Notes: a model not told the origin generated them from the sequence alone. DNA of 64,000 nucleotides from Luteibacter rhizovicinus DSM 16549 (GCF_001887595.1 NZ_CP017480.1:3376001-3440000), one strand, 5' to 3'; shown: positions 9,165-19,401, counted from the first letter of the stretch. A program made the numbers and translations.

Positions 9165-10155
9165 GCCGAAGGTCTGGATATCCCGGCCGTTCTTCCCCGA
9201 CATCGTCGATCGCCTGCGCGAGCATTTCGATGTGAGCGCCGAGCCCGAAGAACGAGCTTTCTCCGCTGCCGAACTCGCCGAGCGTCTCGCCGACAGCGAC
9301 GCGGCCATCGTCGGTCTGGCCGACAAGATCGATGGCAAGGTCCTCGAGGCTGCCCCGAAGCTTCGCTTCGTGGCCAACCTGGGCGTGGGCTACAACAATC
9401 TCGACATCGATGCCCTGACCCAGGCTGGCGTCGGTGCCTCGAACACGCCCGACGTCCTCAACGAGACAGTCGCCGACTACGCCTGGGCGCTGATGCTTGC
9501 CGCGGCCCGCCGCGTCGGCGAGGCCGAGCGCTGGCTGCGTGATGGCCAGTGGCATGGATCGCGGTTCGAGGGCTGGCTCGGCGCGGATGTCCATGGCAAG
9601 ACGATCGGCATCCTCGGCATGGGCCGCATTGGCCAGGCCATCGCCCGTCGCGCCGCGGGTTTTCGGGCGCGGGTGATCTATCACAACCGCTCGCGGCTCG
9701 ATGCCGCACTCGAGCGCGAATGCGCGGCGACCTATGTCGACAAGGCCAGCCTGCTGGCCCAGTCCGATCATTTGATCCTCGTGCTGCCCTACACGCCGGC
9801 CAACCACCACGCGATCGGCGAGGCCGAGCTGAAGGCCATGAAGCCGACGGCAGTGCTGGTGAATATCGCCCGTGGCGGCATCGTCGACGATGCCGCGCTC
9901 GCTCGCGCCCTGGCCACCGGCACCATCGCCTCGGCGGGGGTGGATGTGTTCGAAGGGGAGCCTTCGGTGCACCCCGATCTGCTGAAAATCGAAAATATCG
10001 TGCTCAGTCCGCACATCGCCAGCGCAAGTCGCGACACACGTCGCGATATGGCGGCTCTGGCTGTGGACAATGTGCTGGCGGCGTTCGGACATGGTCCTCA
10101 CGCCGGCCGGCCACCCACGATCATCAATCCGGGTGTGCTGGCCGACGCCAGCTGA
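9157..10155 (+). CDS. D-isomer-specific 2-hydroxyacid dehydrogenase (glyoxylate/hydroxypyruvate reductase-like)
   Basis: This 332-residue NAD(P)-dependent dehydrogenase has the Rossmann motif [19 protein letters not shown] (about residues 149-167), and the conserved catalytic Arg ([10 protein letters not shown]), Glu (VFEGEP) and His (SPHIASAS) of the D-lactate/glyoxylate reductase family. The N-terminal [16 protein letters not shown] is typical of glyoxylate or hydroxypyruvate reductases. It is wedged between aroC (8-base overlap) and asd, so it is expressed with amino-acid biosynthesis genes. The substrate cannot be fixed; a PdxB-like role is less likely because the C-terminal PdxB dimerisation domain is absent. 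Confidence 0.88.
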   Translation: MTKPKVWISRPFFPDIVDRLREHFDVSAEPEERAFSAAELAERLADSDAAIVGLADKIDGKVLEAAPKLRFVANLGVGYNNLDIDALTQAGVGASNTPDVLNETVADYAWALMLAAARRVGEAERWLRDGQWHGSRFEGWLGADVHGKTIGILGMGRIGQAIARRAAGFRARVIYHNRSRLDAALERECAATYVDKASLLAQSDHLILVLPYTPANHHAIGEAELKAMKPTAVLVNIARGGIVDDAALARALATGTIASAGVDVFEGEPSVHPDLLKIENIVLSPHIASASRDTRRDMAALAVDNVLAAFGHGPHAGRPPTIINPGVLADAS

Positions 10156-10186
10156 CCTGTTTCTCCACGCCCTGACGAAAGCGAAA

Positions 10187-11215
10187 ATGAGCAAGAAGAC
10201 GAGTTACAAGGTGGCCATGGTGGGTGCGACCGGCGCGGTCGGCGAAACCCTCCTTTCGATCCTCGCCGAGCGGGATTTTCCGGTCAGCGAACTGGTACCC
10301 CTGGCGAGCGAGCGCTCGGCGGGCGGTACGGTCGACTTCGCCGGAAAACCTTACGTCGTCCAGGATCTCGCCAAGTACGACTTCGAGGGCGTCGACATCG
10401 CCTTCTTCTCGGCCGGCGGCTCGGTCAGCCGGGAGCACGCCCCGCGCGCCGCCGCGGCCGGCGCCGTGGTGATCGATAACACCTCCGAATTCCGCTACCA
10501 GGACGACATTCCCCTGGTGGTCTCGGAAGTGAACCCGCACGCCATCGCCCAGTACACGGTCCGCGGGATCATCGCCAACCCGAATTGCTCGACCATGGGC
10601 ATGCTGGTGGCGCTGGCGCCGATCCACCGCGAGGCGGGCATCGAGCGAATCAACGTCGCCACCTATCAGTCGGTATCCGGGGCGGGTCGCAGCGGTCTCG
10701 AGGAGCTGGGCAAGCAAACCGCCCAGATGCTCAATTTCCAGGAGGTCGAGACCTCCAAGTTTCCCAAGCAGATCGCCTTCAACGTCATCCCGCAGATCGA
10801 CGACTTCCAGCCTAACGGCTACACCAAGGAAGAAATGAAGATGGTCTGGGAGACCCGGAAGATCCTCGAGGATCCCTCGATCCAGGTGAACCCGACCGCG
10901 GTGCGCGTGCCGGTGTTCTACGGCCACTCCGAGGCCGTGCACATCGAGACGCGCGACAAGATCACCGCCGAGCGCGCCCGTGAACTGCTGGAAGCGGCAC
11001 CGGGCGTGGTCGTGCAGGACGAGCGCAAGCCGGGCGGCTATCCCACCCCTGTCGGCGATGTCGCCGGCAAGGATCCCGTTTTCGTCGGCCGTATCCGCGA
11101 AGACATTTCCCACGACCGCGGGCTCGACCTGTGGGTCGTGTCCGACAATATCCGCAAGGGTGCGGCACTCAACGCCGTGCAGATCGCGGAGATCCTGATC
11201 GAGGACTATCTGTAA
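10187..11215 (+). CDS. asd: Aspartate-semialdehyde dehydrogenase
   Basis: The 342-residue enzyme has the NADP-binding motif VGATGAVGETLLSIL near the N-terminus, the catalytic cysteine in NPNCSTMGMLVAL (about residue 130) and QSVSGAGRSGLEEL, plus the late FVGRIREDISHD segment. It reduces aspartyl phosphate to aspartate semialdehyde in the lysine, threonine, methionine and diaminopimelate pathways. The start at 10187 (MSKKTSYKVAMVGATG) is preferred over an upstream in-frame ATG because it matches the family N-terminus. Its stop shares one base with the next start (TAATG). Confidence 0.96.
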   Translation: MSKKTSYKVAMVGATGAVGETLLSILAERDFPVSELVPLASERSAGGTVDFAGKPYVVQDLAKYDFEGVDIAFFSAGGSVSREHAPRAAAAGAVVIDNTSEFRYQDDIPLVVSEVNPHAIAQYTVRGIIANPNCSTMGMLVALAPIHREAGIERINVATYQSVSGAGRSGLEELGKQTAQMLNFQEVETSKFPKQIAFNVIPQIDDFQPNGYTKEEMKMVWETRKILEDPSIQVNPTAVRVPVFYGHSEAVHIETRDKITAERARELLEAAPGVVVQDERKPGGYPTPVGDVAGKDPVFVGRIREDISHDRGLDLWVVSDNIRKGAALNAVQIAEILIEDYL

Positions 11216-11505
11216 TGAAGCATCGCGCCGCCATCGCCTGCCTGCTCGTTGTGCTCTCGCCCCTGGCGACCGCCGCCCAGCAATCCCAGACGAAGGCGGC
11301 GCAGGCCGACCCCGCCGCCGTGACCCGTGCCAAGGTCGTGGCAGTGCAGGGGGAGGCGAAGGCGGAGGACGCCAACGTGAAGCAGCTCAAGGCCCGGGTT
11401 GACGCGCTGGAGTCCGATACGCATGCCGCAAGTCGCCAGCTGGACGATCGGGACCGGAAAATTGCCGAACTCGAGCGCGAGCTGAACGCCCAGCGCAAGC
11501 CATAA
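11215..11505 (+). CDS. Small exported coiled-coil protein of unknown function
   Basis: The 96-residue product begins with a hydrophobic signal peptide (AAIACLLVVLSPLATAAQQ), so it is probably periplasmic. The remainder is charged and heptad-like (LKARVDALESDTHAASRQL, then DRKIAELERELNAQ), consistent with a short coiled coil. The start overlaps the asd stop by one base (TAATG), a layout that favours real translation. The protein sits between asd and fimV; FimV itself has a coiled-coil segment, but I see no direct homology. I do not recognise a family. Confidence 0.7.
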   Translation: MKHRAAIACLLVVLSPLATAAQQSQTKAAQADPAAVTRAKVVAVQGEAKAEDANVKQLKARVDALESDTHAASRQLDDRDRKIAELERELNAQRKP

Positions 11506-11674
11506 CATGTAAGGGGGGCGTGTACGGGCCTCGCGACCGACTCAACGTTGTCGCGTAACTGCCCGTACTCGCTATTGTTAGTTGTTGCTGGGGTGCACTA
11601 CAGTGGCGCCTTCGCGGCCGACCGCCCGAAAGAGGCGTGCCGTCAGCATGGTATTAGTTCGGGGGAAGCGAGTA

Positions 11675-14140
11675 ATGAACCGTACGTTGAAGCTGTCGAT
11701 CATGCTGGCGCTTGCCACGGGGGGCGGTCACGCCCTGGCGCAGGACCTGGGCCCGGTCCAGGTGCGCTCGACCATGGACCAGCCGCTGGTAGCGGAAATC
11801 CCACTGACTGGCGTATCGAGCAAGATCGATAACGTCCATGTCGCCCTCGCCTCGGAAGAGGCGTTCTCCCGCGCGGGCCTGAACCGCGGCGGCCTGCCGG
11901 TGGCGCTCACCTTCGTGGTGGCCAAGAACGCCAGCGGCCAGCCGGTCATCAAGGTGACCAGCACCGCACCGGTGCGCGATACCTATCTCGATTTCCTGGT
12001 CGAGGTCTCCACCGACGGCAACAAGGTCGTCCGTGAGATCACGATGCTGCTCGACCCGCCGGGTACCCCGGCGTCCACGGCCGGCACGACGGCCAGTGCG
12101 CCTGCGGCCAAGCCGTCGCGCACCTCGGACGTGCCGTCCCGCGTGCCCGCGCATAGCGAATCGCGTGCTTCGCGCAGCGAATCGACGCCGGCTCCTGCCC
12201 GCGCCACCGCGTCCTCGGCTGATGGCTCGGTGACGGTGCAGCGTGGCCAGAACCTGTCGACGATCGCTCGCGACCACACCAGTGGCGCCGACATCAACCA
12301 GGTCCTGCTGGCGTTGCACAAGGCCAATCCTGACGCCTTCTACCGCGACAACATCAATGCGCTGAAGACCGGCGCCGTGCTGCGCATTCCTTCCGCCGAC
12401 GACGTCCAGGCCCAGTCGGCTGCGGCGGCGCTCGCCGAAGTGCGCCGCCAGAACGAGGCATGGCGCTCGGGGGCGGCTCGCTCGCCCTCCGTGGTGGCCG
12501 ACGCCGCCTCCACGGGTGCGGCGCAGGCACCGAGCAAGGCGGCGGCTCCCGCTAACGATCGCCTCGCCATCGTCCCTTCGAAGGAAGGTGGTGACGCGGC
12601 GTCCACCCGTGCCGGTACCAAGGACGGCACGGGCGACGCCCAGGTGGCTGGCCTGAAGCAGGAGCTGAGCACCTCGCAGGAGTCCGTCGTCTCGCTCAAG
12701 CAGCAGGGCGCCGAGCTGAAGTCGCGGATCGGCGATCTCGAAGAAATCAATACCAAGAACCAGCGCCTGATCAGCCTGAAGGACTCGGAGATCGCCGAGC
12801 TTCAGCGCAAGCTGGCCGAAACGCGCAAGGCCGCAGGGCAGCCGGCAACGGCCGCCACGGTGGCGGCACCCGCACAGGCTCCCGCACAGGCGGCTCCGGC
12901 CGCCTCGCCGGCCGTGCCGGCGACGGCCGCCGTCGTCGCAGCGGCTCCGGTCGCGCCCGCGCATGCGGCCACCGTGTCGTCTCCCGCCGTCGTCACGACA
13001 CCGGTCCAGGCGCCGGTCGCGGCGACACCCGCTCCAGCGGCCAAGCCGCCCGTACACAAGGTCACGCCGCCGACGGTCGTCGAGGACGATCCCTGGTACC
13101 TGCAGACCTGGGCATGGGGCGGCGGCGCGATCGTCATCCTGCTGCTCCTGGTCGCCGCCGTATTCGGCCGGAAGAAGACCTCGGTCGTAGCGGGTCCGGC
13201 ATCCGCCTCCCTAGCGGATCGTTTCGCCCGTGAGCCGAACTTCGACACCTTCGGTCACAACGACGCGATGGACCAGGATCAGCGCGAGATCCTCGACGCG
13301 CTGGCCGAACACCCGGACGACATCGGCCTGCACCTGGAGCTGGTGAGCCTGTATTACGGTCGCCGTGACGTCGAGCATTTCGAAGCCGCCGCCGAGGCCA
13401 TGTTCGCCCACGTTGCCGACCCGGAGCAGCCGGAATGGCGCGAAGTGGTCACGATGGGTGAGGACCTCGCTCCCAGCCACCCGCTGTTCGGCGGCGTGCC
13501 GGTGGACGAGATCGATGATCCGTACGATCACGAGGGTGGCCTCCCTGACGACCACGACCGTTATAAGCCGGGCGCCGTTCACCCGGTCGACGACGTGGCC
13601 GCCGTCGAGCAGTTCGACCTCGGCAACTACGTGACGGGTGCGGACGAGGATGATCGTCCGGCCGCGCCGACGCCGCAGAAGCACAGCGAATACCACTTCA
13701 ACTTCGACCTGACGCCCGTGCAGCGCGCCGAGGCCGAGCGTCGTCCGAACGCACCGGGCGTCTTCGACGCCGACGCGCCGGATTCGCTCTACGGCGAGGC
13801 ACCGGCACACGGTTCGGCCGGGAACGTCGCGAGCGATGCGGTTCCGGTCAGCGACGACCGCGCATCCTGGTCGTTCAATGACGAGACCGAAGCGGCTGCC
13901 ACCTCCGCCCATGACCTTCCGCGTTTCGACGAGCCGACCTTCCCCGACGAAGAGCCGCTTGCCGACCACAACCCGGAAAGCTTCAGCGACGACCCGGTCG
14001 ACACCAAGCTCGACCTGGCCCGCGCGTACCTCGACATGGGAGACGCCGAAGGCGCCCGCCTCATGCTCGACGAAGTGATGTCGGAAGGCACGCAGATGCA
14101 GCGGGACACCGCCAAGCGGATCCTCAACGACATCGTCTGA
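11675..14140 (+). CDS. fimV: FimV-like peptidoglycan-binding pilus/polarity protein
   Basis: The 821-residue product has a signal peptide (LKLSIMLALATGGGHALAQ), the FimV N-terminal domain beginning DLGPVQVRSTMDQPLVAEI, a LysM domain (VTVQRGQNLSTIARDHTS, residues about 185-240), a coiled coil around residues 325-390, an Ala/Pro-rich linker, one membrane helix (GGGAIVILLLLVAAVFG, about 480-500), and an acidic cytoplasmic region ending in the FimV C-terminal helical motif (DTKLDLARAYLDMGD). FimV proteins organise type IV pili and polar complexes. The start at 11675 has a GGGGGAAG ribosome-binding site. The asd-fimV-truA order is typical of this group. Confidence 0.93.
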   Translation: MNRTLKLSIMLALATGGGHALAQDLGPVQVRSTMDQPLVAEIPLTGVSSKIDNVHVALASEEAFSRAGLNRGGLPVALTFVVAKNASGQPVIKVTSTAPVRDTYLDFLVEVSTDGNKVVREITMLLDPPGTPASTAGTTASAPAAKPSRTSDVPSRVPAHSESRASRSESTPAPARATASSADGSVTVQRGQNLSTIARDHTSGADINQVLLALHKANPDAFYRDNINALKTGAVLRIPSADDVQAQSAAAALAEVRRQNEAWRSGAARSPSVVADAASTGAAQAPSKAAAPANDRLAIVPSKEGGDAASTRAGTKDGTGDAQVAGLKQELSTSQESVVSLKQQGAELKSRIGDLEEINTKNQRLISLKDSEIAELQRKLAETRKAAGQPATAATVAAPAQAPAQAAPAASPAVPATAAVVAAAPVAPAHAATVSSPAVVTTPVQAPVAATPAPAAKPPVHKVTPPTVVEDDPWYLQTWAWGGGAIVILLLLVAAVFGRKKTSVVAGPASASLADRFAREPNFDTFGHNDAMDQDQREILDALAEHPDDIGLHLELVSLYYGRRDVEHFEAAAEAMFAHVADPEQPEWREVVTMGEDLAPSHPLFGGVPVDEIDDPYDHEGGLPDDHDRYKPGAVHPVDDVAAVEQFDLGNYVTGADEDDRPAAPTPQKHSEYHFNFDLTPVQRAEAERRPNAPGVFDADAPDSLYGEAPAHGSAGNVASDAVPVSDDRASWSFNDETEAAATSAHDLPRFDEPTFPDEEPLADHNPESFSDDPVDTKLDLARAYLDMGDAEGARLMLDEVMSEGTQMQRDTAKRILNDIV

Positions 14141-14154
14141 CCCGATCCACCCCC

Positions 14155-14180
14155 TTGTGGGAGCCGATTCATCGGCGATG
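14155..14180 (+). repeat. REP-like palindrome
   Basis: A single copy of the dispersed palindrome (core GGAGCCGATTCATCGGCGAT) lies 14 bases after the fimV stop and directly before the terminator hairpin. Confidence 0.8.
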
Positions 14181-14192
14181 CTCTTAAAAAAT

Positions 14193-14218
14193 GCCCCGGC
14201 CAGCCCGGGGCTTTTTTT
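14193..14218 (+). terminator. Rho-independent terminator of fimV
   Basis: A seven-base-pair GC stem (GCCCCGG at 14193-14199 with CCGGGGC at 14205-14211, loop of five) is followed by seven T residues. It lies 52 bases after the fimV stop. An A-run precedes the stem, so it could also work in the other direction. Confidence 0.9.
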
Positions 14219-14259
14219 ATCGGTTCACTCGGTGTCCACTCTCGCTGGGGGGTGAGGCA

Positions 14260-14407
14260 AAGAGCCTTCGGTGCCCGCCCTCGCTGCTCAGACAGGTCCC
14301 CCGCGTTCCGTAAAGGAAAGGCCGCTAACGCGGCCCATGGTTCTATTTGGCCTGCGGCCGCTCCACTTGTGCGGAACTCGCCTCGAGGGTGGACACCGAA
14401 GACTCTT
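14260..14407 (+). repeat. Long hairpin element, copy C
   Basis: The ends of this 148-base unit are complementary: 14260-14283 pairs with 14384-14407 over 24 positions, with two mismatches and one wobble. The 100-base loop contains a further short palindrome (GGCCGCTAACGCGGCC near 14320). It is repeated in inverted orientation as copy D at 14657-14800, where the loop is also exactly 100 bases and roughly 90 percent identical by eye. I do not recognise the element. Confidence 0.8.
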
Positions 14408-14656
14408 CCCATCCCTGAGGTTCGTGCGAGTCGAGCCGACGAAGCAACGCTGCTTTGGCTGCCGGCTCGTCGCCATCGCCATCGCCAAACGGTCGACCCG
14501 GCGAGCCGGTCGCGATCCTCCGCCCTAGACAGCGCAGCAGCGAGGAAGGCGCTCACCAAGCCGGAGTGTACGTACCCGCACGTCTGCCGTAACGGCCCAC
14601 TTCGGCGACCGCAACCGTCCTGCCGGCTCGCCTTCGAGCTAACCGTATCGTCGTGA

Positions 14657-14800
14657 GAGACCTTGGTGTCCACCCTCGAGGCGAGTTCCGCACAAGTGGA
14701 GCGGCCGTAGGCCAGATTAAGTACACGGCCGCGTTAGCGGCCTTTCCTTTACGGAACGCGGAGGACCTGTCTGAGCAGCGAGGGTGGACACCAAGGTCTC
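14657..14800 (-). repeat. Long hairpin element, copy D (inverted copy of C)
   Basis: The arms 14657-14678 and 14779-14800 are perfectly complementary over 22 bases, around a 100-base loop. The loop is the reverse complement of the copy C loop, with about ten differences. The stems of C and D differ (CTTCGG/CCGAAG in C against CCTTGG/CCAAGG in D), but each keeps its own pairing, which suggests the fold is maintained. Confidence 0.82.
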
Positions 14801-14883
14801 CCCGCGAGACGCCCAAGTGTAAAGAGCGACGGCACAGCCGAGCCGTCTGTGCCGGCGGTGGTGGGGGGTACCGTAACCTGGCT

Positions 14884-14907
14884 ATCGCCGATGAATCGGC
14901 TCCTACA
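14884..14907 (-). repeat. REP-like palindrome
   Basis: One inverted copy of the dispersed unit (ATCGCCGATGAATCGGCTCC). It is preceded by AACCTGGCT, the same flank as beside the right arm at 7012-7020, so the repeat unit extends beyond its palindromic core. Confidence 0.75.
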
Positions 14908-14992
14908 TTTGTGGGTTGCCGTGGGCGGGGTTGTGGGTGCCGCCCTAAGCAGGGTGCTACCCTTTACCGTTTCCACCGTGTCGAACCGCCCC

Positions 14993-15760
14993 ATGCGTAT
15001 TGCCCTTGGCGTCGAATACGACGGCACCGACTTTCTCGGCTGGCAGCGGCTGAGCCATGCGAAGACCGTGCAGGGTTCGCTGGAGCAGGCGCTCAGCTTC
15101 GTCGCCCACGCGCCCATCGAAGTGACCGCCGCCGGCCGCACCGATGCCGGCGTGCACGGCCGTTGCCAGGTGGTCCACTTCGATACGGAGGTGGTGCGCG
15201 ACCTGCGTGGCTGGATCCTCGGTGCCTGTTCCAACCTTCCGCACGCGGTGGCGGTGACCTGGGCGCAGCCGGTCCCGGACGACTTCCACGCACGATTTTC
15301 CGCGCGGGCCCGCCGGTATCGCTACCGCATCCTGCCGCGTTTCGTCCGTCCCGCCCTCGATGCGCGCTTCGTCGCATGGGAGCGTCGCCAGATCGATGCC
15401 GAGGCGATGAACGAGGCCGCGCAAGCGATCGTCGGCGAGCACGATTTCACCGCGTTCCGGGCCATTTCCTGTCAGGCCGCGCATGCGCGCCGCAACGTGC
15501 GCTCGATCCGTGTTTTTCGCGAAGACATCCACGTCGTCGTGGAAATCGAAGCAAATGCCTTTCTTCACCACATGGTGCGCAACATCGTCGGCTCGCTGCT
15601 GCGGATCGGGCGCGGCGAGGAGAGCGTCGGCTGGATGGCCGAACTGCTCGCTGGCCGCGACCGCGAGGTTGCAGGTGCGACGGCACCGGCGGAAGGCCTG
15701 ACTTTCCTCGGTCCTCTTTACGAAGCCCACTGGGGGCTGCCACAGGAAGTGACGCTATGA
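14993..15760 (+). CDS. truA: tRNA pseudouridine(38-40) synthase
   Basis: The 255-residue enzyme has the catalytic aspartate in [18 protein letters not shown] (about residue 51) and the family segments [31 protein letters not shown] and [16 protein letters not shown]. It converts uridines 38-40 of tRNA anticodon arms to pseudouridine. The ATG at 14993 fits the family start; GTG at 14978 in the same frame is an alternative. The stop overlaps the trpF start (ATGA), so truA heads the truA-trpFBA-accD operon. Confidence 0.95.
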   Translation: MRIALGVEYDGTDFLGWQRLSHAKTVQGSLEQALSFVAHAPIEVTAAGRTDAGVHGRCQVVHFDTEVVRDLRGWILGACSNLPHAVAVTWAQPVPDDFHARFSARARRYRYRILPRFVRPALDARFVAWERRQIDAEAMNEAAQAIVGEHDFTAFRAISCQAAHARRNVRSIRVFREDIHVVVEIEANAFLHHMVRNIVGSLLRIGRGEESVGWMAELLAGRDREVAGATAPAEGLTFLGPLYEAHWGLPQEVTL

Positions 15761-16368
15761 CCCGGATCAAGTTTTGCGGACTCACCCGCCTGGACGACGT
15801 ACAGCTGGCTGCTGGCCTGGGTGTCGATGCCATCGGCTTCGTGATGACACGGCGCAGCAAGCGCTTCGTCGACCCGACCGCCGCGGCACGGCTGCGCGAC
15901 GCGGTGCCGCCCTACATCACGACCGTCGCGCTGGTGATGGACGATGAGCCTGCGTTCATCGACGAAGTGCTGCGCGTCCTGCGTCCGGACATGCTGCAAT
16001 TCCACGGCGACGAAACCGACGAGGACTGCGCTGCCTACGGAGTCCGCTACACGAAGGCCATCGCGATGGGCGAGGGCGCGAGTGCGCTCGAGCGCCTGCA
16101 TCGGTTCCCTCGCGCGGCCGGTCTGCTGCTCGATGGCCATGGCCTCGGCGAGCAGGGCGGTAGCGGCCAGTGCTTCGACTGGTCGTTGATGCCGAAGGAT
16201 CTTGCGCAGCCCCTGATCCTTGCCGGCGGCCTGGATGCCGACAACGTGGCCGAAGCCATTCGCGTGGCGCGGCCCTGGGCCGTGGACGTCTCCAGCGGGA
16301 TCGAGTCGTCGCCCGGCATCAAGGATCGGGCTAAGATGGAACGCTTCATTTCTGCTGTACGACGATAA
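15757..16368 (+). CDS. trpF: Phosphoribosylanthranilate isomerase
   Basis: The 203-residue TIM-barrel enzyme starts [17 protein letters not shown], with the catalytic cysteine in KFCG, the aspartate near [13 protein letters not shown] and the phosphate-binding [10 protein letters not shown] and [12 protein letters not shown] segments. It isomerises N-(5'-phosphoribosyl)anthranilate in tryptophan synthesis. The start overlaps the truA stop by four bases. trpB follows after ten bases. Confidence 0.95.
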   Translation: MTRIKFCGLTRLDDVQLAAGLGVDAIGFVMTRRSKRFVDPTAAARLRDAVPPYITTVALVMDDEPAFIDEVLRVLRPDMLQFHGDETDEDCAAYGVRYTKAIAMGEGASALERLHRFPRAAGLLLDGHGLGEQGGSGQCFDWSLMPKDLAQPLILAGGLDADNVAEAIRVARPWAVDVSSGIESSPGIKDRAKMERFISAVRR

Positions 16369-16378
16369 CGAGAAGGCA

Positions 16379-17590
16379 ATGACCGAGATCGCGGATTTCC
16401 ACGCCTATCCGGATGCGCATGGGCGCTTCGGGGCTTACGGCGGCATCTACGTGGCTGAGACGCTCATGGAGCCGCTCGCCGAACTGACCGCCGCGTACGA
16501 AAAGCTGCGGACGGATCCCGCTTTCATCGCCGAACTCGATCGCGACCTCAAGTACTACGTCGGTCGCCCCAGTCCGGTCTATCACGCCGAGCGCCTGTCC
16601 GCGCATGTCGGCGGCGCGCGCATCCTGCTCAAGCGGGAAGACCTCAATCACACCGGCGCGCACAAGATCAACAACACCGTGGGCCAGGCGCTGGTTGCCC
16701 GGCACATGGGCAAGACGCGGATCATCGCCGAGACCGGCGCTGGCCAGCACGGCGTGGCGAGTGCGACCGTCGCCGCGCGCATGGGCCTGAAGTGCGTGGT
16801 CTATATGGGCGCCGTGGACATCGAGCGCCAGAAGATCAACGTCTATCGCATGCGCCTGCTCGGCGCCGACGTGGTGCCGGTCACCTCGGGCTCGAAGACG
16901 CTCAAGGATGCGCTCAATGAGGCGATGCGCGACTGGGTGACCAACGTCGCCGACACGTTCTACATCATCGGCACGGTCGCCGGCCCGCACCCGTATCCGC
17001 AGATGGTGCGTGACTTCAACGCCATCGTCGGGCGCGAAGCGCGCGAGCAGGTGCTCGAGCAGTTCGGCCGTCTGCCCGATGTCGTCACCGCCTGTGTCGG
17101 TGGTGGGTCGAATGCGATCGGCATCTTCCACGCGTTCCTCAACGACCGCGACGTGCGCATCGTCGGCGCCGAGGCGGCCGGTGACGGTATCGAAACAGGG
17201 CGGCACGCCGCCTCGCTCGCCGCCGGCAAGCCGGGCGTACTGCATGGCAATCGCACGTACGTGCTGTCGGATGCGAACGGGCAGATCGTCGAAACCCATT
17301 CGGTCTCGGCAGGCCTGGATTATCCCGGCGTCGGCCCCGAGCATGCCTTCCTGAAGGATGCCGGCCGTGCCGAGTACGTCGGCATCACCGACGACGAAGC
17401 GCTGGAAGCCTTCCACCTGCTGGCGCGTACCGAGGGCATCCTCGCGGCGCTGGAGTCGAGCCACGCGATCGCCCAGGCGATCAAGCTCGCACGCGAGCTG
17501 CCGAAGGACGGCCTCGTGCTCGCCAATCTTTCCGGTCGTGGCGACAAAGACGTGCACACGATCGCCGAGCGTGAAGGGATCGAACTCTGA
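16379..17590 (+). CDS. trpB: Tryptophan synthase beta chain
   Basis: The 403-residue protein carries the pyridoxal-phosphate lysine in [15 protein letters not shown] (about residue 93), the [17 protein letters not shown] segment and the phosphate-binding [11 protein letters not shown] loop (about residue 238). It condenses indole with serine in complex with TrpA. The start ATG at 16379 matches the normal family N-terminus ([14 protein letters not shown] shortly after). Its stop TGA overlaps the trpA start by one base. Confidence 0.97.
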   Translation: MTEIADFHAYPDAHGRFGAYGGIYVAETLMEPLAELTAAYEKLRTDPAFIAELDRDLKYYVGRPSPVYHAERLSAHVGGARILLKREDLNHTGAHKINNTVGQALVARHMGKTRIIAETGAGQHGVASATVAARMGLKCVVYMGAVDIERQKINVYRMRLLGADVVPVTSGSKTLKDALNEAMRDWVTNVADTFYIIGTVAGPHPYPQMVRDFNAIVGREAREQVLEQFGRLPDVVTACVGGGSNAIGIFHAFLNDRDVRIVGAEAAGDGIETGRHAASLAAGKPGVLHGNRTYVLSDANGQIVETHSVSAGLDYPGVGPEHAFLKDAGRAEYVGITDDEALEAFHLLARTEGILAALESSHAIAQAIKLARELPKDGLVLANLSGRGDKDVHTIAEREGIEL

Positions 17591-18390
17591 TGAGCCGCAT
17601 CGAACGTCGTTTTGCGGCGCTGAAGGCCGCCGGCCGCACGGGTCTGATTCCTTTCGTCACCGCAGGCGACCCGTCGCCCGATGACATGGTGCCGATGCTG
17701 CACGCCCTGGTCGCCGCCGGCGCCGACGTGATCGAGCTTGGCGTACCGTTTTCCGACCCGATGGCGGATGGCCCGGTCATCCAGCACGCCAGCGAGCGCG
17801 CCATCGCCAAGGGCGTCGGCCTGCACAATGTACTGGCCTGGGTCGCGGCATTTCGTGAGACGGACGACGAAACGCCGATCGTCCTGATGGGCTATCTGAA
17901 TCCCATCGAGATGTATGGTTACGAGGAGTTCGCCGAAGATGCCGTGGAGAAGGGTGTCGATGGCGTCCTGATGGTAGATTGTCCGCTGGAGGAGTCGCAC
18001 GTGCTCGCACCGCTCCGGGCAGCCGGCCTCGACCAGATCCTGCTGGCGTCGCCGACGACCACGGCAGCGCGGCTGACCGCCCTCAGCGAGGCCGCCGCGG
18101 GCTTCCTGTATTATGTGTCGTTCGCTGGCATCACCGGGGCCGCCCAGCTGAGCACCGGCGACATCGCCGAGCGCGTGGCGGGTATCCGAGCGAAGTCGAA
18201 GGCACCGGTAGCCGTCGGCTTCGGTGTTCGCGACGCGGCCAGTGCCGTGGCGATCGGCGCCTTCGCCGACGCCGTGGTCATCGGCAGTGCCCTGGTCGAC
18301 CGCCTTTCCGGCGCGACCTCGGCAGACGATCTCGCGGGCAGGGCACACGAATTTCTCGCGCCGATCCGCGCTGCGCTCGACGCGCGCTGA
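17590..18390 (+). CDS. trpA: Tryptophan synthase alpha chain
   Basis: The 266-residue TIM-barrel protein has the catalytic Glu in IELGVPFSDPMADGPVIQ (about residue 50), the Asp in MVDCPLEES and the phosphate loop VGFGVRDAASA. It cleaves indole-3-glycerol phosphate to indole, which is channelled to TrpB. It shares one base with trpB (TGATGA), so their synthesis is coupled. accD follows 37 bases later. Confidence 0.97.
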   Translation: MSRIERRFAALKAAGRTGLIPFVTAGDPSPDDMVPMLHALVAAGADVIELGVPFSDPMADGPVIQHASERAIAKGVGLHNVLAWVAAFRETDDETPIVLMGYLNPIEMYGYEEFAEDAVEKGVDGVLMVDCPLEESHVLAPLRAAGLDQILLASPTTTAARLTALSEAAAGFLYYVSFAGITGAAQLSTGDIAERVAGIRAKSKAPVAVGFGVRDAASAVAIGAFADAVVIGSALVDRLSGATSADDLAGRAHEFLAPIRAALDAR

Positions 18391-18427
18391 ACGGCCGTTG
18401 CGTTAGAACGGATCCACGGAGACAACG

Positions 18428-19306
<879 letters not shown>

Positions 19307-19314
19307 TGTGAGGG

Positions 19315-19340
19315 TGTGGGAGCCGCTTCAGCGGCGATAG
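19315..19340 (+). repeat. REP-like palindrome
   Basis: A copy of the dispersed unit (core GGAGCCGCTTCAGCGGCGAT) lies eight bases after the accD stop and next to the shared terminator. Confidence 0.8.
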
Positions 19341-19346
19341 CAAAAA

Positions 19347-19368
19347 GCCCGACTCGGTCGGGCTTTTT
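19347..19368. terminator. Bidirectional terminator between accD and the PAP2 gene
   Basis: The stem GCCCGAC/GTCGGGC (19347-19353 with 19357-19363, three-base loop) is flanked by five A residues on one side and five T residues on the other. It can end accD transcription on the plus strand and the converging minus-strand transcript. Confidence 0.92.
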
Positions 19369-19401
19369 GTGTTTTTGGTCTGGCTAGCGCGCCACATGGC
19401 G

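Larger units (their letters stand above)
14141..14992. other. Repeat-rich intergenic region between fimV and truA
   Basis: These 852 bases hold no convincing gene. In order they contain a REP-like palindrome, the fimV terminator, a hairpin element (14260-14407), a spacer of about 250 bases with no recognisable feature, a second inverted copy of the hairpin element (14657-14800), a small hairpin CGGCACAG/CTGTGCCG at 14830-14854, another REP-like unit (14884-14907) and the truA start region. Short open frames here cross the palindromes in several directions and look fortuitous. Confidence 0.8.

Noticed and set aside
6990..9377. A very long minus-strand open frame opposite prmB and aroC.
   Set aside because: It is antisense to two well-recognised genes, its protein is low-complexity (Ala, Arg, Gly, Asp) and has no motifs. 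Long antisense frames are common in high-GC genomes.
14221..14840. Several short open frames in the intergenic region before truA.
   Set aside because: They cross the inverted repeats in opposite directions and have no ribosome-binding sites or family motifs, so they are shadows of palindromic DNA.
14653..15756. A long plus-strand open frame leading into trpF and overlapping truA.
   Set aside because: The trpF protein matches its family from the ATG at 15757; the upstream part is frame-shifted truA and repeat DNA.
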